14,054 bases of DNA, from contig CALCDK010000172.1 in assembly GCA_937900605.1 (NCBI GenBank), positions 1 to 14,054 of the forward strand. Direction: 5' to 3'. The position numbers and the translations under genes were made by a program. Positions within the stretch are counted from its first letter, which is position 1. The number at the start of each line of letters is the position of its first letter. The notes beneath the pieces are model-generated. The model had not been told where the DNA came from and did no database searches. It saw only the letters and a program-made list of their open reading frames with translations. Positions 1-6,607 of the stretch are shown here, in pieces. Origin of the DNA: an uncultured Olsenella sp. Lineage in GTDB: Bacteria > Actinomycetota > Coriobacteriia > Coriobacteriales > Atopobiaceae.

Positions 1-213
1 GAGGTCAAGGGCCTGATCGTGAGCCTCAACCGCATGGAGGTCGGCAAGGGCGGCAAGGTGACCGCCCAGCAGGAGGTCCAGGAGCGCTACGGCTTCCCGG
101 TCGCGAGCATCGTCAGCATGTCCGAGGTCGTCGAGGCCCTCGACGGCACCGTGATCACCCCGGAGCTCAGGGCCGCCATCGACGAGTACTACGCCGAGTA
201 CGGCGTGAGGTAG
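1..213 (+). CDS. pyrE: Orotate phosphoribosyltransferase, C-terminal fragment (5' end outside window)
   Basis: The last 70 codons of a gene that begins before the window; the frame is open from base 1 to the TAG at 211-213. The product joins orotate and PRPP to make orotidine 5'-monophosphate in cytosolic pyrimidine synthesis. The visible part starts EVKGLIVSLNRMEVGKGG, matching the family segment (GVLISLDRQERG in E. coli) after the PRPP-binding loop. It continues with QEVQERYGFPVASIVSMSEVVEAL and a helical tail ending EYYAEYGV, as PyrE proteins typically end. The PRPP motif itself is upstream and not visible. A strong hairpin follows 22 bases after the stop, so pyrE is probably the last gene of its transcript. 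Assignment rests on the C-terminal third only. Confidence 0.85.
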   Translation, partial: EVKGLIVSLNRMEVGKGGKVTAQQEVQERYGFPVASIVSMSEVVEALDGTVITPELRAAIDEYYAEYGVR

Positions 214-235
214 CCCCCGGCGAGGGGAACGACGA

Positions 236-269
236 GAGGGGCCCGTCGCACAGCTGCGGCGGGCCCCTC
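236..269. terminator. Hairpin terminator shared by pyrE (+) and the convergent small gene (-)
   Basis: Arms 236-249 and 256-269 form a 14-bp stem with a single G-U pair around loop ACAGCT (250-255). Neither side has a real T-run: the plus-strand tail is CTCGTGCC and the minus-strand tail is TCTCGTCGTTCCCC. It lies between convergent genes (pyrE stop at 213, minus-strand stop at 301), so it probably serves both. Confidence 0.7.
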
Positions 270-300
270 CTCGTGCCGTGTCGGGCGAACGTCCGGGCAG

Positions 301-492
301 CTACGCGAGCATGCCCTCCGAGGCGCACAGCGCCACCAGCGCGACGATCGCGCAGACGGCGATGACCACGCCGGCCAGCATCCCCTTGCCCAGGAAGAAG
401 TCGTCCATGGCGGTCTCCTCCCCCACCAGGCCCGGGGCGCAGTAGAACTCGTCCTCGGCAGCAGACTCCACGACGTGCTCGTTCCTCTCCAT
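301..492 (-). CDS. Small single-pass membrane protein, unknown function (63 aa)
   Basis: I do not recognise the family. The protein has an acidic N-terminal half (MERNEHVVESAAEDEFYC, then GLVGEETAMDDFF). One hydrophobic helix follows, at about residues 38-57 (GMLAGVVIAVCAIVALVALC), and the tail is very short. The ATG at 490-492 is preceded by AGGGAGCGTGGGAGC, a fair ribosome binding site. A further in-frame ATG at 406-408 has a better site (GAGGAG, 6-nt spacing) and would give only 35 residues: MDDFFLGKG plus the helix. An upstream in-frame start at 543 lacks a clear site. The gene stands alone, converges on pyrE and diverges from the helicase. With no homologue check, the gene call is moderately sure and the function unknown. 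Confidence 0.55.
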   Translation of the reverse strand: MERNEHVVESAAEDEFYCAPGLVGEETAMDDFFLGKGMLAGVVIAVCAIVALVALCASEGMLA

Positions 493-613
493 GCTCCCAC
501 GCTCCCTGTGGTCGACGTCCCTACGCCTACCAGTAAACGGCACGACGCGTTAGCGGACGATGAGCATGGCGGCGCCTCCCATGAAGGCCGCATTAAGACG
601 CAGGTCCACGCGG

Positions 614-619
614 TAGAAT
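614..619 (+). promoter_or_regulatory. Candidate -10 box (TAGAAT) of the helicase gene
   Basis: TAGAAT lies 25 nt before the helicase ATG, matching TATAAT at five of six positions. A weak TTAAGA at 593-598 sits 15 nt upstream, short for a -35 spacer. The ribosome binding site AAAGGA (635-640) follows, four bases before the start. Two other plus-strand genes here have similar TAGNNT boxes at similar distances. Confidence 0.35.
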
Positions 620-644
620 CGAGCCATCCAACCGAAAGGACCCC

Positions 645-3272
645 ATGACCGAAGACCTCGCAGCCCGTCCGCGCCCCCAGGACGCGGACGACGCCACCCG
701 CGCCGCCGCCCCCGCCGTCGACGAGGGACCCAACGGCCCCGGCTCGCTCGGCCGCCTCATCCCCTGGCCCGACGAGAGCACCTACCCCGACATCCCCGCC
801 GAGGAGGCGCTCGACATCTTCCTGGGCTGGGTCGACGACCGCGGCATGACGCTGTGGCCCCACCAGGAGGAGGCCCTGCTCTCCATCGCGGCCGGCGACC
901 ACCTCATCCTGGGCACCCCCACCGGCTCAGGCAAGTCCATGGTCGCCCTGGGCCTGTGCTTCATGAGCGTCTGCACCGACCGCCGCGCCTACTACACCGC
1001 CCCGATCAAGGCCCTGGTCAGCGAGAAGTTCTTCGACTTCGTCGAGCTCTTCGGCCGCGAGAACGTGGGCATGATCACCGGCGACGCCTCGATCAACCCC
1101 GACGCGCCGATCATCTGCTGCACCGCCGAGATCCTGGCCAACCAGGCCCTGCGCGAGGGCGACGCCTGCGACGTGGGCTGCGTGGCCATGGACGAGTTCC
1201 ACTTCTACGCCGACCCCGACCGCGGCTGGGCCTGGCAGGTCCCCCTGCTCACGCTGCCCAACACGCAGTTCCTGCTCATGAGCGCCACGCTCGGCGACAC
1301 CACCGCGATCTCGGCCGCGCTCGAGGAGCACACCGGCCGCACCGTCGACACCATCGCCGACGCCCCGCGCCCCGTGCCCCTCTCCTACGAGTTCGTCGAC
1401 ACCGCCCTGGAGGGCACCGTCGAGCTCGCCCTGCGCGACGGCGACGCCCCGCTCTACATCGTGCACTTCTCTCAGGACGCGGCCCTCAAGAGCGCGCAGT
1501 CCCTGGCCAGCTACGGCGTCTCGACCAAGGAGCAGCGCGACGCGGTCAAGGAGGCCATCAAGGGCACGCGCTTCACCACCACCTTCGGCAAGACCCTCCA
1601 GCGCCTGCTGGGCTGCGGCGTGGGCGTGCACCACGCGGGCATGCTCCCGCGCTACCGCCTGCTCGTCGAGAAGCTCGCCCAGCGCGGGCTGCTGCCCGTC
1701 ATCTGCGGCACCGACACCCTGGGCGTGGGCATCAACGTGCCCATCCACACCGTGGTGCTCACCGCGCTCAGCAAGTTCGACGGCCGCCGCATGCGCCACC
1801 TCAACGCTCGCGAGTTCCACCAGATCGTGGGCCGCGCCGGCCGCTCGGGCTTCGACACCGAGGGGCGCGTCCTGGCCGAGGCCACCGAGTACGACATCGA
1901 GGCCGCCCGCGCGCTGCGCAAGGCCGGCGGCGACCCCAAGAAGGCCCGCAAGATCAAGACCAAGAAGCCGCCCGAGGGCTACGTGGGCTGGAACAGGCAG
2001 ACGTTCGAGCGCCTCGAGGCCGCCGTGCCCGAGCCGCTGCGCCCGCGCATGAAGGTCACGCACTCCATGGTCCTGGCCGAGGTCGAGCAGGGCGGCGACG
2101 CCTGGCAGCGCGTCCACGACCTGGTGGGCCGCTCCGCGCAGCCCGACGACGAGAAGGCCGCGCTGTGGCAGCGAGCCGACGAGATCTTCGCCACCCTCAT
2201 GGACGCCGGCGTCGTCACGCGCGAGGAGGGCCCCGACGGCGCGGAGTACCACACCACCGTCGACCTCCCGGACGACTTCGCGCTCGACCAGCCCCTCTCG
2301 CCCTTCCTGCTCGCCGCGCTGGAGCTGCTGGACCCCGAGTCCGAGACGTACGCGCTCGACGTCATCTCGATGGCCGAGGCCACGCTGGAGGACCCGTTCC
2401 AGATCCTGCGCGCCCAGCAGCGCGCCGAGCGCGACCGCGCCATGGCGCAGATGAAGGCCGACGGCGTGGAGTACGAGGAGCGCATGGAGCGGCTGCAGGA
2501 GGTCACCTGGCCCAAGCCGCTCGAGGAGCTCCTCGACACCGCGTACGAGCAGTACTGCGAGAAGGTCCCCTGGGCGCGCGACTTCGCGCTGTCGCCCAAG
2601 TCGATCCTGCGCGACATGGTCGAGACGGCCTCGGACTTCAAGGAGTACGTGGGCCGCTACAACATCGCCCGCTCCGAGGGCCTGCTGCTGCGCTACCTCT
2701 CGGAGGCGTACCGCGCGCTGGACCGCACCGTGCCGCTCGACAAGCGCGACGAGCGCCTGCAGGACATCATCTCGTGGCTGGGCCTGGTGGTGCGCACCGT
2801 CGACTCCTCGCTCGTGGACGAGTGGAGTGCCGCGGGCGCGTCGGACGGCGGCGCGCAGGTCGCCCCGCCGCAGGCCGCCGACGAGGTGGTCCACGACCGC
2901 CGCGCGCTGACGCTGCTGGTGAGAAACGCGCTGTTCGCGCGCGTGAGGCTCGTCGCGCACGACGACGCCGACGCGCTGGGCCGCCTGGACGCCGACTGGG
3001 GCTGGCGCATGCCGGCCTGGCGCCACGCCCTGGACGCGCTGTGGGACGAGCACGAGGAGGTCCTTCTCGACGCCGACGCGCGCTCGTGGGACTACCTGGA
3101 CATCGACGACTCGGACGAGAGGGGCACGCACGTCTGGCACGTGCACCAGGTGGTACGCGACTGCGACGACGACCGAGACTTCGGCATCTGGGGCGACGTG
3201 GACCTCGACGCGACCCAGGAGGAGGGCGCCGTGGTGTTCAGGTCGTACCGCGCCGGCTTCGTGGACGACTAG
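645..3272 (+). CDS. DEAD/DEAH-box helicase of the Ski2-like DUF3516 family
   Basis: An 875-aa superfamily 2 helicase, expected to unwind RNA or structured nucleic acid in the cytosol using ATP. Motifs occur in order: Q-like WPHQEEAL (71-78), Walker A GTPTGSGKS (90-98), motif Ia TAPIKAL (118-124), Walker B DEFH (183-186), motif III SAT (213-215), HHAGMLP typical of Ski2-like enzymes, GTDTLGVGINVP (motif V), and motif VI QIVGRAGR (393-400). From about residue 415 the protein matches no classical helicase part; its length and acidic character fit the DUF3516 C-terminal domain of actinobacterial helicases. The start is supported by AAAGGA and a 4-nt gap to ATG; the first 35 residues look disordered. 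The gene is monocistronic with its own terminator. The helicase call is near certain; the substrate is unknown, and an RNA processing or decay role is inference from the Ski2/Mtr4 relationship. Confidence 0.93.
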   Translation: MTEDLAARPRPQDADDATRAAAPAVDEGPNGPGSLGRLIPWPDESTYPDIPAEEALDIFLGWVDDRGMTLWPHQEEALLSIAAGDHLILGTPTGSGKSMVALGLCFMSVCTDRRAYYTAPIKALVSEKFFDFVELFGRENVGMITGDASINPDAPIICCTAEILANQALREGDACDVGCVAMDEFHFYADPDRGWAWQVPLLTLPNTQFLLMSATLGDTTAISAALEEHTGRTVDTIADAPRPVPLSYEFVDTALEGTVELALRDGDAPLYIVHFSQDAALKSAQSLASYGVSTKEQRDAVKEAIKGTRFTTTFGKTLQRLLGCGVGVHHAGMLPRYRLLVEKLAQRGLLPVICGTDTLGVGINVPIHTVVLTALSKFDGRRMRHLNAREFHQIVGRAGRSGFDTEGRVLAEATEYDIEAARALRKAGGDPKKARKIKTKKPPEGYVGWNRQTFERLEAAVPEPLRPRMKVTHSMVLAEVEQGGDAWQRVHDLVGRSAQPDDEKAALWQRADEIFATLMDAGVVTREEGPDGAEYHTTVDLPDDFALDQPLSPFLLAALELLDPESETYALDVISMAEATLEDPFQILRAQQRAERDRAMAQMKADGVEYEERMERLQEVTWPKPLEELLDTAYEQYCEKVPWARDFALSPKSILRDMVETASDFKEYVGRYNIARSEGLLLRYLSEAYRALDRTVPLDKRDERLQDIISWLGLVVRTVDSSLVDEWSAAGASDGGAQVAPPQAADEVVHDRRALTLLVRNALFARVRLVAHDDADALGRLDADWGWRMPAWRHALDALWDEHEEVLLDADARSWDYLDIDDSDERGTHVWHVHQVVRDCDDDRDFGIWGDVDLDATQEEGAVVFRSYRAGFVDD

Positions 3273-3334
3273 CGCGGGGCCGCGGGCGCGGGCCGGGGGC
3301 CGGAAGCGCGTCGACATCGCGAGCTCTACGAGAG

Positions 3335-3374
3335 GGGGCGCCGCCTCGCTTCGATGCGAGGCGGCGCCCCTTTT
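3335..3374 (+). terminator. Rho-independent terminator of the helicase gene
   Basis: A perfect 15-bp stem (3335-3349 with 3356-3370) closes loop TTCGAT and is followed directly by TTTT (3371-3374). The T-run orients it on the plus strand, 62 bases after the helicase stop. Confidence 0.9.
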
Positions 3375-3435
3375 GCGGTGTGCGATGTGCGGAGTGCAGG
3401 CAGGACGCTAGCACTTGATGCCAGCGGCACGAAGA

Positions 3436-3462
3436 GCGCCGCCCCGCAGAGCGGGACGGCGC
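3436..3462 (-). terminator. Terminator hairpin of the PTS operon
   Basis: Arms 3436-3447 and 3451-3462 form a 12-bp GC stem with one mismatch (C3442/A3456) and a 3-nt loop. Read on the minus strand it lies 27 nt after the EIIC stop and is followed by TCTTCG, a poor T-tract. Together with 3335-3374 it separates the convergent transcripts. Confidence 0.6.
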
Positions 3463-3488
3463 TTGGACGAGCTGACGAGAAGGGACCG

Positions 3489-4880
3489 CTAGTTGGCCTT
3501 CTCCTCGGCAATCTTGGCGTTGCGCTTCTTGAACTCGAACATGAGCCAGACGAACAGCGCAATCCAGATGACCAGGGCGATGATGCCAGCGATGTTGCCG
3601 GAGAACGCGTTGGCGATGGCCCAACGGAAGTCCGGGGTCTCGAGGGTGGACCAGGTGACCATGGCGTTGCCCACGCCCGCGAGGGACTCGGGGGAGAACA
3701 TCTGGGCGAGCTTGGTCAGGAACGGAGCGAAGCTCGAGGAAGCCAGCAGGTAGATCGGGGTGATGAGGATGCCCTCGATGAGCATCTTGATCAGGTTGCC
3801 GCCGGTCATGATGAGGAGCACCGGGCCCAGGCAGATGTTGACGATGCCGGCGAACGGGAGAACCAGGTTGCCGCAGGGAGCCAGGACGAAGGCGAGGATG
3901 AGCTCGAACGGGATGAGGAGGATCATCGTGACCCACATCTCGTTGGAGCCGGCGACGATCGGCCAGTCAAGGCCGACGATGAGCTCGCGGCCCTCGAAGC
4001 GGCTGCGCATGAAGTTGCCCACGGCCTCGGAGATCGGGGAGAGGGCCTGCATGAACAGCTTGGAGACCATCGGGAACAGCATCATGGCGGTGCCGGCCTG
4101 GATGCCCAGGGTCAGGGCCTGCTGGAGGTCACGGTAGGCGACGGCGCCGAGCAGGCAGCCGATGATGAAGCCCATGACGGAGTTCTCGCCGAAGATGCCG
4201 ATCTTGTCGCGGAGCCACTTGGCGTCCAGGCTGTTGTTCTGGATGGCCGGAACCTTGGACAGGATCTTGTCGAAGGGGAGGACGACGGCGCAAGTGAGCA
4301 TCAGGGCGTGCGGAACGGTGACGCCGGGGATGCCGGTGATCTTCTCGATGGTCGGCTGGATGGCGTCGCCGATCTTGAGCTCGAGCACGATCTGGATGGC
4401 GGCGGCCAGGAAGCCGAGGGCGACGGCGACCGGCTCGGACATGCCGGCGGAGATGCACAGGAAGTACGTGATGACGCAGGTGCACAGCTTGGTCCAGGCG
4501 TTCCACAGGTCGACGTTCAGGACATTGGTCCACTTGAACGCGAGCATCACCAGGTTGATGACGATGAGCAGCGGGAAGCACAGGATGCCGAGCGGCCAGG
4601 CCCACGCGATGGCGGACAGGGCGGGCCAGCCCACGTCGGTGACGGGCAGGCTGATGCCGGTGGTGGCGGCAAGGCCCTGGGCGGCCGGGGTGATGGCGCC
4701 GGTCATGAAGTTGATCAGGACGCTCATGCCGGTGAAGCCGATGCCCAGGGTCAGGGCGGCGACGAACGCATCGCTGAACTTCATCTTGCAGATGAGGCCA
4801 ACGATCAGCATGATCAGCGGCACGAAGACGGCCGCACCAAAGCCCAGGATGTACTGGACAATGTTGTTGAGGATGTCCAT
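3489..4880 (-). CDS. PTS sugar transporter subunit IIC, galactitol (Gat) family
   Basis: A 463-aa polytopic inner-membrane permease, the sugar-translocating subunit of a phosphotransferase system; E. coli GatC is of similar length. About eleven hydrophobic segments are visible, among them residues 10-32, 38-60, 88-113, 130-160, 226-250, 315-337, 340-362 and 428-450. Family-like elements include GAITPAAQGLAA (61-72), GIPGVTVPHA (183-192) and FGENSVMGF (230-238). The C-terminus is basic (FEFKKRNAKIAEEKAN), as for a cytoplasmic tail. The ATG follows GGAGAAAGGAAAGGT, a strong ribosome binding site. It is the last gene of the operon, 76 nt after the aldolase gene, with a hairpin in that gap. Placing IIC last and away from IIA/IIB is less usual. 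The family is clear; the substrate cannot be read from the sequence and need not be galactitol. Confidence 0.92.
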   Translation of the reverse strand: MDILNNIVQYILGFGAAVFVPLIMLIVGLICKMKFSDAFVAALTLGIGFTGMSVLINFMTGAITPAAQGLAATTGISLPVTDVGWPALSAIAWAWPLGILCFPLLIVINLVMLAFKWTNVLNVDLWNAWTKLCTCVITYFLCISAGMSEPVAVALGFLAAAIQIVLELKIGDAIQPTIEKITGIPGVTVPHALMLTCAVVLPFDKILSKVPAIQNNSLDAKWLRDKIGIFGENSVMGFIIGCLLGAVAYRDLQQALTLGIQAGTAMMLFPMVSKLFMQALSPISEAVGNFMRSRFEGRELIVGLDWPIVAGSNEMWVTMILLIPFELILAFVLAPCGNLVLPFAGIVNICLGPVLLIMTGGNLIKMLIEGILITPIYLLASSSFAPFLTKLAQMFSPESLAGVGNAMVTWSTLETPDFRWAIANAFSGNIAGIIALVIWIALFVWLMFEFKKRNAKIAEEKAN

Positions 4881-4905
4881 ACCTTTCCTTTCTCCTCAAA
4901 TCACA

Positions 4906-4933
4906 TGGGACCCGCTCGTCCGGTGAGGTCCCA
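4906..4933 (-). repeat. Intercistronic hairpin between aldolase and EIIC genes
   Basis: TGGGACC (4906-4912) and GGTCCCA (4927-4933) form a perfect 7-bp stem with a 14-nt loop. In the minus-strand mRNA it begins 23 nt after the aldolase stop and ends upstream of the EIIC ribosome binding site. No T-run follows, so termination is unlikely; mRNA processing or stability is inference. Confidence 0.5.
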
Positions 4934-4956
4934 CGAAGCTACAGGCGGAATCGGGA

Positions 4957-5775
4957 CTAGTCGACGTAGCCCTCGCGAAGCGTGTTGCCGAAGTACGCGG
5001 CGGCGTCCTTGAGGCCCTGGTCGTCGATGCCGGGGTTGCGGTGGCCGCAGGCCTCCGCGAGGAGCCATGCCTCAGCGCACTTCTCGACGGTCTCGAGCAG
5101 GCCGAAGGCATCGTGCATGCTCTTGCCCGTGGTGAAGACGCCGTGGTACTGCCAAACGACGCAGCGACGGGTCTTCATCTTCTCGTTGGTCTGCTCGGCG
5201 ATCTCCGGGGTGCCGCAGACGCACCAGGGCACCAGGCCGACGCCATCCGGGAAGACGACGACGCCCTCGGTGATGATGCGCCAGAGGGCGAGGGTGAACT
5301 CGCGCTCATCGGTGGGGCCGCAGTGGGTCATGGCCAGGATGTGCGTGGCGTGGTTGTGCATCACGACGCGCTGCTCGGGGTCGACCGACAGACGGACCGC
5401 GTGGGTCTGGATGTGAGCGGCCAGCTCGGAGGTCGGGCGGTTGTTCTCGAGGCCGCAGACGATCTCGTAGTCGTCGCCCTCGGCGGGCAGGTAGATGATG
5501 CCGAGGAGCTCGTCGATGTTGTCCTTGATCTCGCGGAAGTAAGAGCCGGTGGCAGTGACCAGGACGTAGCGACCACGCATGGAATCGGGGACGTTGCCCA
5601 TCAGCGCGGCAGAGCGGCCGGTGCCGGGGACGTACTCGAGGTTGGCGGCCTCCTCGTCGGTCAGGATGTAGCTGACGTTACCGCCGTTAGCCTCGTCCCA
5701 GCCGCGCTCCCACATCTTGTAGGTGAGGTCGGCGACCTCCTGGACGGCTCCGAGGGTCTTCCAATCGCCCTTCAT
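4957..5775 (-). CDS. rhaD: Class II ketose-1-phosphate aldolase, L-rhamnulose-1-phosphate aldolase type
   Basis: A 272-aa cytosolic zinc aldolase; E. coli RhaD has 274 and cleaves L-rhamnulose 1-phosphate to DHAP and L-lactaldehyde. Family segments are aligned along its length: GWDEANGGNVS (25-35), VTATGSYFR (73-81), PTSELAAH (114-121), MHNHATH (139-145), VVFPDGVGLVPW (173-184) and WQYHGVF (208-214). The zinc ligands would be H140, H142 and H211, with E117 and E170 at the catalytic positions, all one residue or less from E. coli numbering. The start at 5775 has AGGGAG five bases upstream; an in-frame ATG (5790) and GTG (5805) farther upstream lack comparable sites. No rhamnose isomerase or kinase is nearby; instead it sits inside a PTS operon. 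The true substrate may be another ketose 1-phosphate, so the symbol denotes family resemblance. Confidence 0.88.
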   Translation of the reverse strand: MKGDWKTLGAVQEVADLTYKMWERGWDEANGGNVSYILTDEEAANLEYVPGTGRSAALMGNVPDSMRGRYVLVTATGSYFREIKDNIDELLGIIYLPAEGDDYEIVCGLENNRPTSELAAHIQTHAVRLSVDPEQRVVMHNHATHILAMTHCGPTDEREFTLALWRIITEGVVVFPDGVGLVPWCVCGTPEIAEQTNEKMKTRRCVVWQYHGVFTTGKSMHDAFGLLETVEKCAEAWLLAEACGHRNPGIDDQGLKDAAAYFGNTLREGYVD

Positions 5776-5816
5776 GTGTGCTCCCTTCATATGAAGTCTG
5801 GACACGACTCATGGTT

Positions 5817-5840
5817 CCGAGGGGGATGACTCCCCCTCGG
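5817..5840 (-). repeat. Intercistronic hairpin between the two-TM protein gene and the aldolase gene
   Basis: CCGAGGGGGA (5817-5826) and TCCCCCTCGG (5831-5840) form a perfect 10-bp stem with a 4-nt loop. On the minus strand it lies 24 nt after the stop of the preceding gene and is followed by AACCATGAGT, not T-rich. It is therefore more likely an mRNA processing or protection element, or a partial attenuator, than a full terminator. Confidence 0.6.
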
Positions 5841-5864
5841 TCATGAAGCTATGGATTCGGTTCT

Positions 5865-6245
5865 CTAGTGGTTCTGAGCGCGAGCAGCGCGCTTCTGGTC
5901 CTTCTTCTCCTTGCGCTGGGCGCGAAGCTCCTCGACGATCTCCAGGCGCTGCTCCTGGGTGATCTGCGGTCCCGCGTTCTTCTTGAGCGGGCTGTCCGCG
6001 AACCCCCTGAGCATCCCCTTGCGGCCCATGACCTCGACGAGGCCCGTGAGCAGGAAGGCCATGATCGCCAAGGAGATCTGGCCAGTGAAGAAGCCGAGCA
6101 GGAAGACGAGAAGTGCCACGATCAGCAGGGACCCCCAGAGCCACCGGGGGAACTGCGTGCGGGCCTGGAAGGAGTCGGTTGCCTGGAGCTCCTTCGCGAC
6201 GGCCTCGGCCTTGGCCCGCTGCTGCTTGCGCTTGTGACGAGACAT
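5865..6245 (-). CDS. Small basic two-TM protein of the PTS operon, unknown function (126 aa)
   Basis: I do not recognise a family. The N-terminus is strongly basic (MSRHKRKQQRAKAEAVAKEL). Two close hydrophobic segments follow, at about residues 35-54 (RWLWGSLLIVALLVFLLGFF region) and 57-73 (ISLAIMAFLLTGLVEVM), then a charged helical tail rich in K, R, E and Q (about 97-126, QEQRLEIVEELRAQRKEKK). Positive charge on both tails predicts a membrane hairpin with both ends in the cytosol. The ATG lies two bases after the EIIB stop (TAGgcATG on the minus strand), so translation is probably coupled to EIIB by re-initiation; the only upstream SD-like bases are CTAGG inside the EIIB end. This coupling suggests a stoichiometric partner of the PTS, such as an EIIC accessory or regulator of EIIB. 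That role is inference. Confidence 0.75.
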   Translation of the reverse strand: MSRHKRKQQRAKAEAVAKELQATDSFQARTQFPRWLWGSLLIVALLVFLLGFFTGQISLAIMAFLLTGLVEVMGRKGMLRGFADSPLKKNAGPQITQEQRLEIVEELRAQRKEKKDQKRAARAQNH

Positions 6246-6247
6246 GC

Positions 6248-6526
6248 CTAGAGGCTCTTGAGGTAGTCGGCAAGCTTGTCGGCCTCGGCGTCGGCACCAG
6301 CGCCGGTCAGGAAGGCGATGCCGTTGAACGTGGCGATGTCGTAGTCCTCGCCCTTGACGATGGAGACGTAGGCGTCGGCGTCGGCCAGGTAGTGCTTGAG
6401 GGACTTGATGTCGACTGCCTCGACGTCTGCCTGGACGCCGCGCTCGGTGAGCATGCGCTTGACCTTGGAGGCCACGAGCTGAGAAGTAGCGACGCCGGAA
6501 CCACACGCGCAGATGACCCTTGCCAT
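6248..6526 (-). CDS. PTS sugar transporter subunit IIB, galactitol (Gat/lactose-fold) type
   Basis: A 92-aa cytosolic phosphocarrier that passes phosphate from EIIA to the sugar bound by EIIC. The N-terminal P-loop VICACGSGVATSQL resembles GatB (IIVACGGAVATST); C8 is the predicted phosphorylated cysteine, and C6 lies two residues before it. The middle DIKSLKHYLADADAYVSI and the end FLTGAGADAEADKLADYL match the family length and fold, so the protein is complete. The start is fixed by AAGGAGG eight bases before the ATG, the strongest ribosome binding site in the operon. It follows the EIIA gene by an 81-nt gap containing a hairpin, and its stop nearly abuts the next start. Confidence 0.93.
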   Translation of the reverse strand: MARVICACGSGVATSQLVASKVKRMLTERGVQADVEAVDIKSLKHYLADADAYVSIVKGEDYDIATFNGIAFLTGAGADAEADKLADYLKSL

Positions 6527-6545
6527 ATCAGATCCTCCTTATCCT

Positions 6546-6568
6546 GCCGTGCCCCCTGTGGGCACGGC
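6546..6568 (-). repeat. Intercistronic hairpin between EIIA and EIIB genes
   Basis: GCCGTGCCC (6546-6554) and GGGCACGGC (6560-6568) form a perfect 9-bp stem with a 5-nt loop. A further 12-bp palindrome GTCCCGCGGGAC (6584-6595) lies just upstream in the transcript, 12 nt after the EIIA stop. No T-run follows either. They could limit read-through or protect a processed EIIA message; both roles are inference. Confidence 0.6.
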
Positions 6569-6607
6569 GCTGATTGCGAAAGCGTCCCGCGGGACGGGAC
6601 AGTCGAG

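Noticed and set aside
560..616. 18-codon plus-strand ORF and a 10-codon minus-strand ORF (MGGAAMLIVR) in the gap before the helicase
   Set aside because: Too short and with no attenuator structure nearby; the minus-strand one has an SD-like GGAGG but nothing else supports a leader peptide.
854..3418. Very long open frames overlapping the helicase gene on both strands
   Set aside because: They are arginine/proline/alanine-rich or valine/glycine/aspartate-rich low-complexity translations produced by high third-position GC. They show no motifs, whereas the 645-3272 frame has all helicase motifs.
4957..5805. Longer aldolase reading from GTG 5805 or ATG 5790
   Set aside because: No Shine-Dalgarno before either; AGGGAG five bases before ATG 5775 gives a length almost equal to E. 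coli RhaD.
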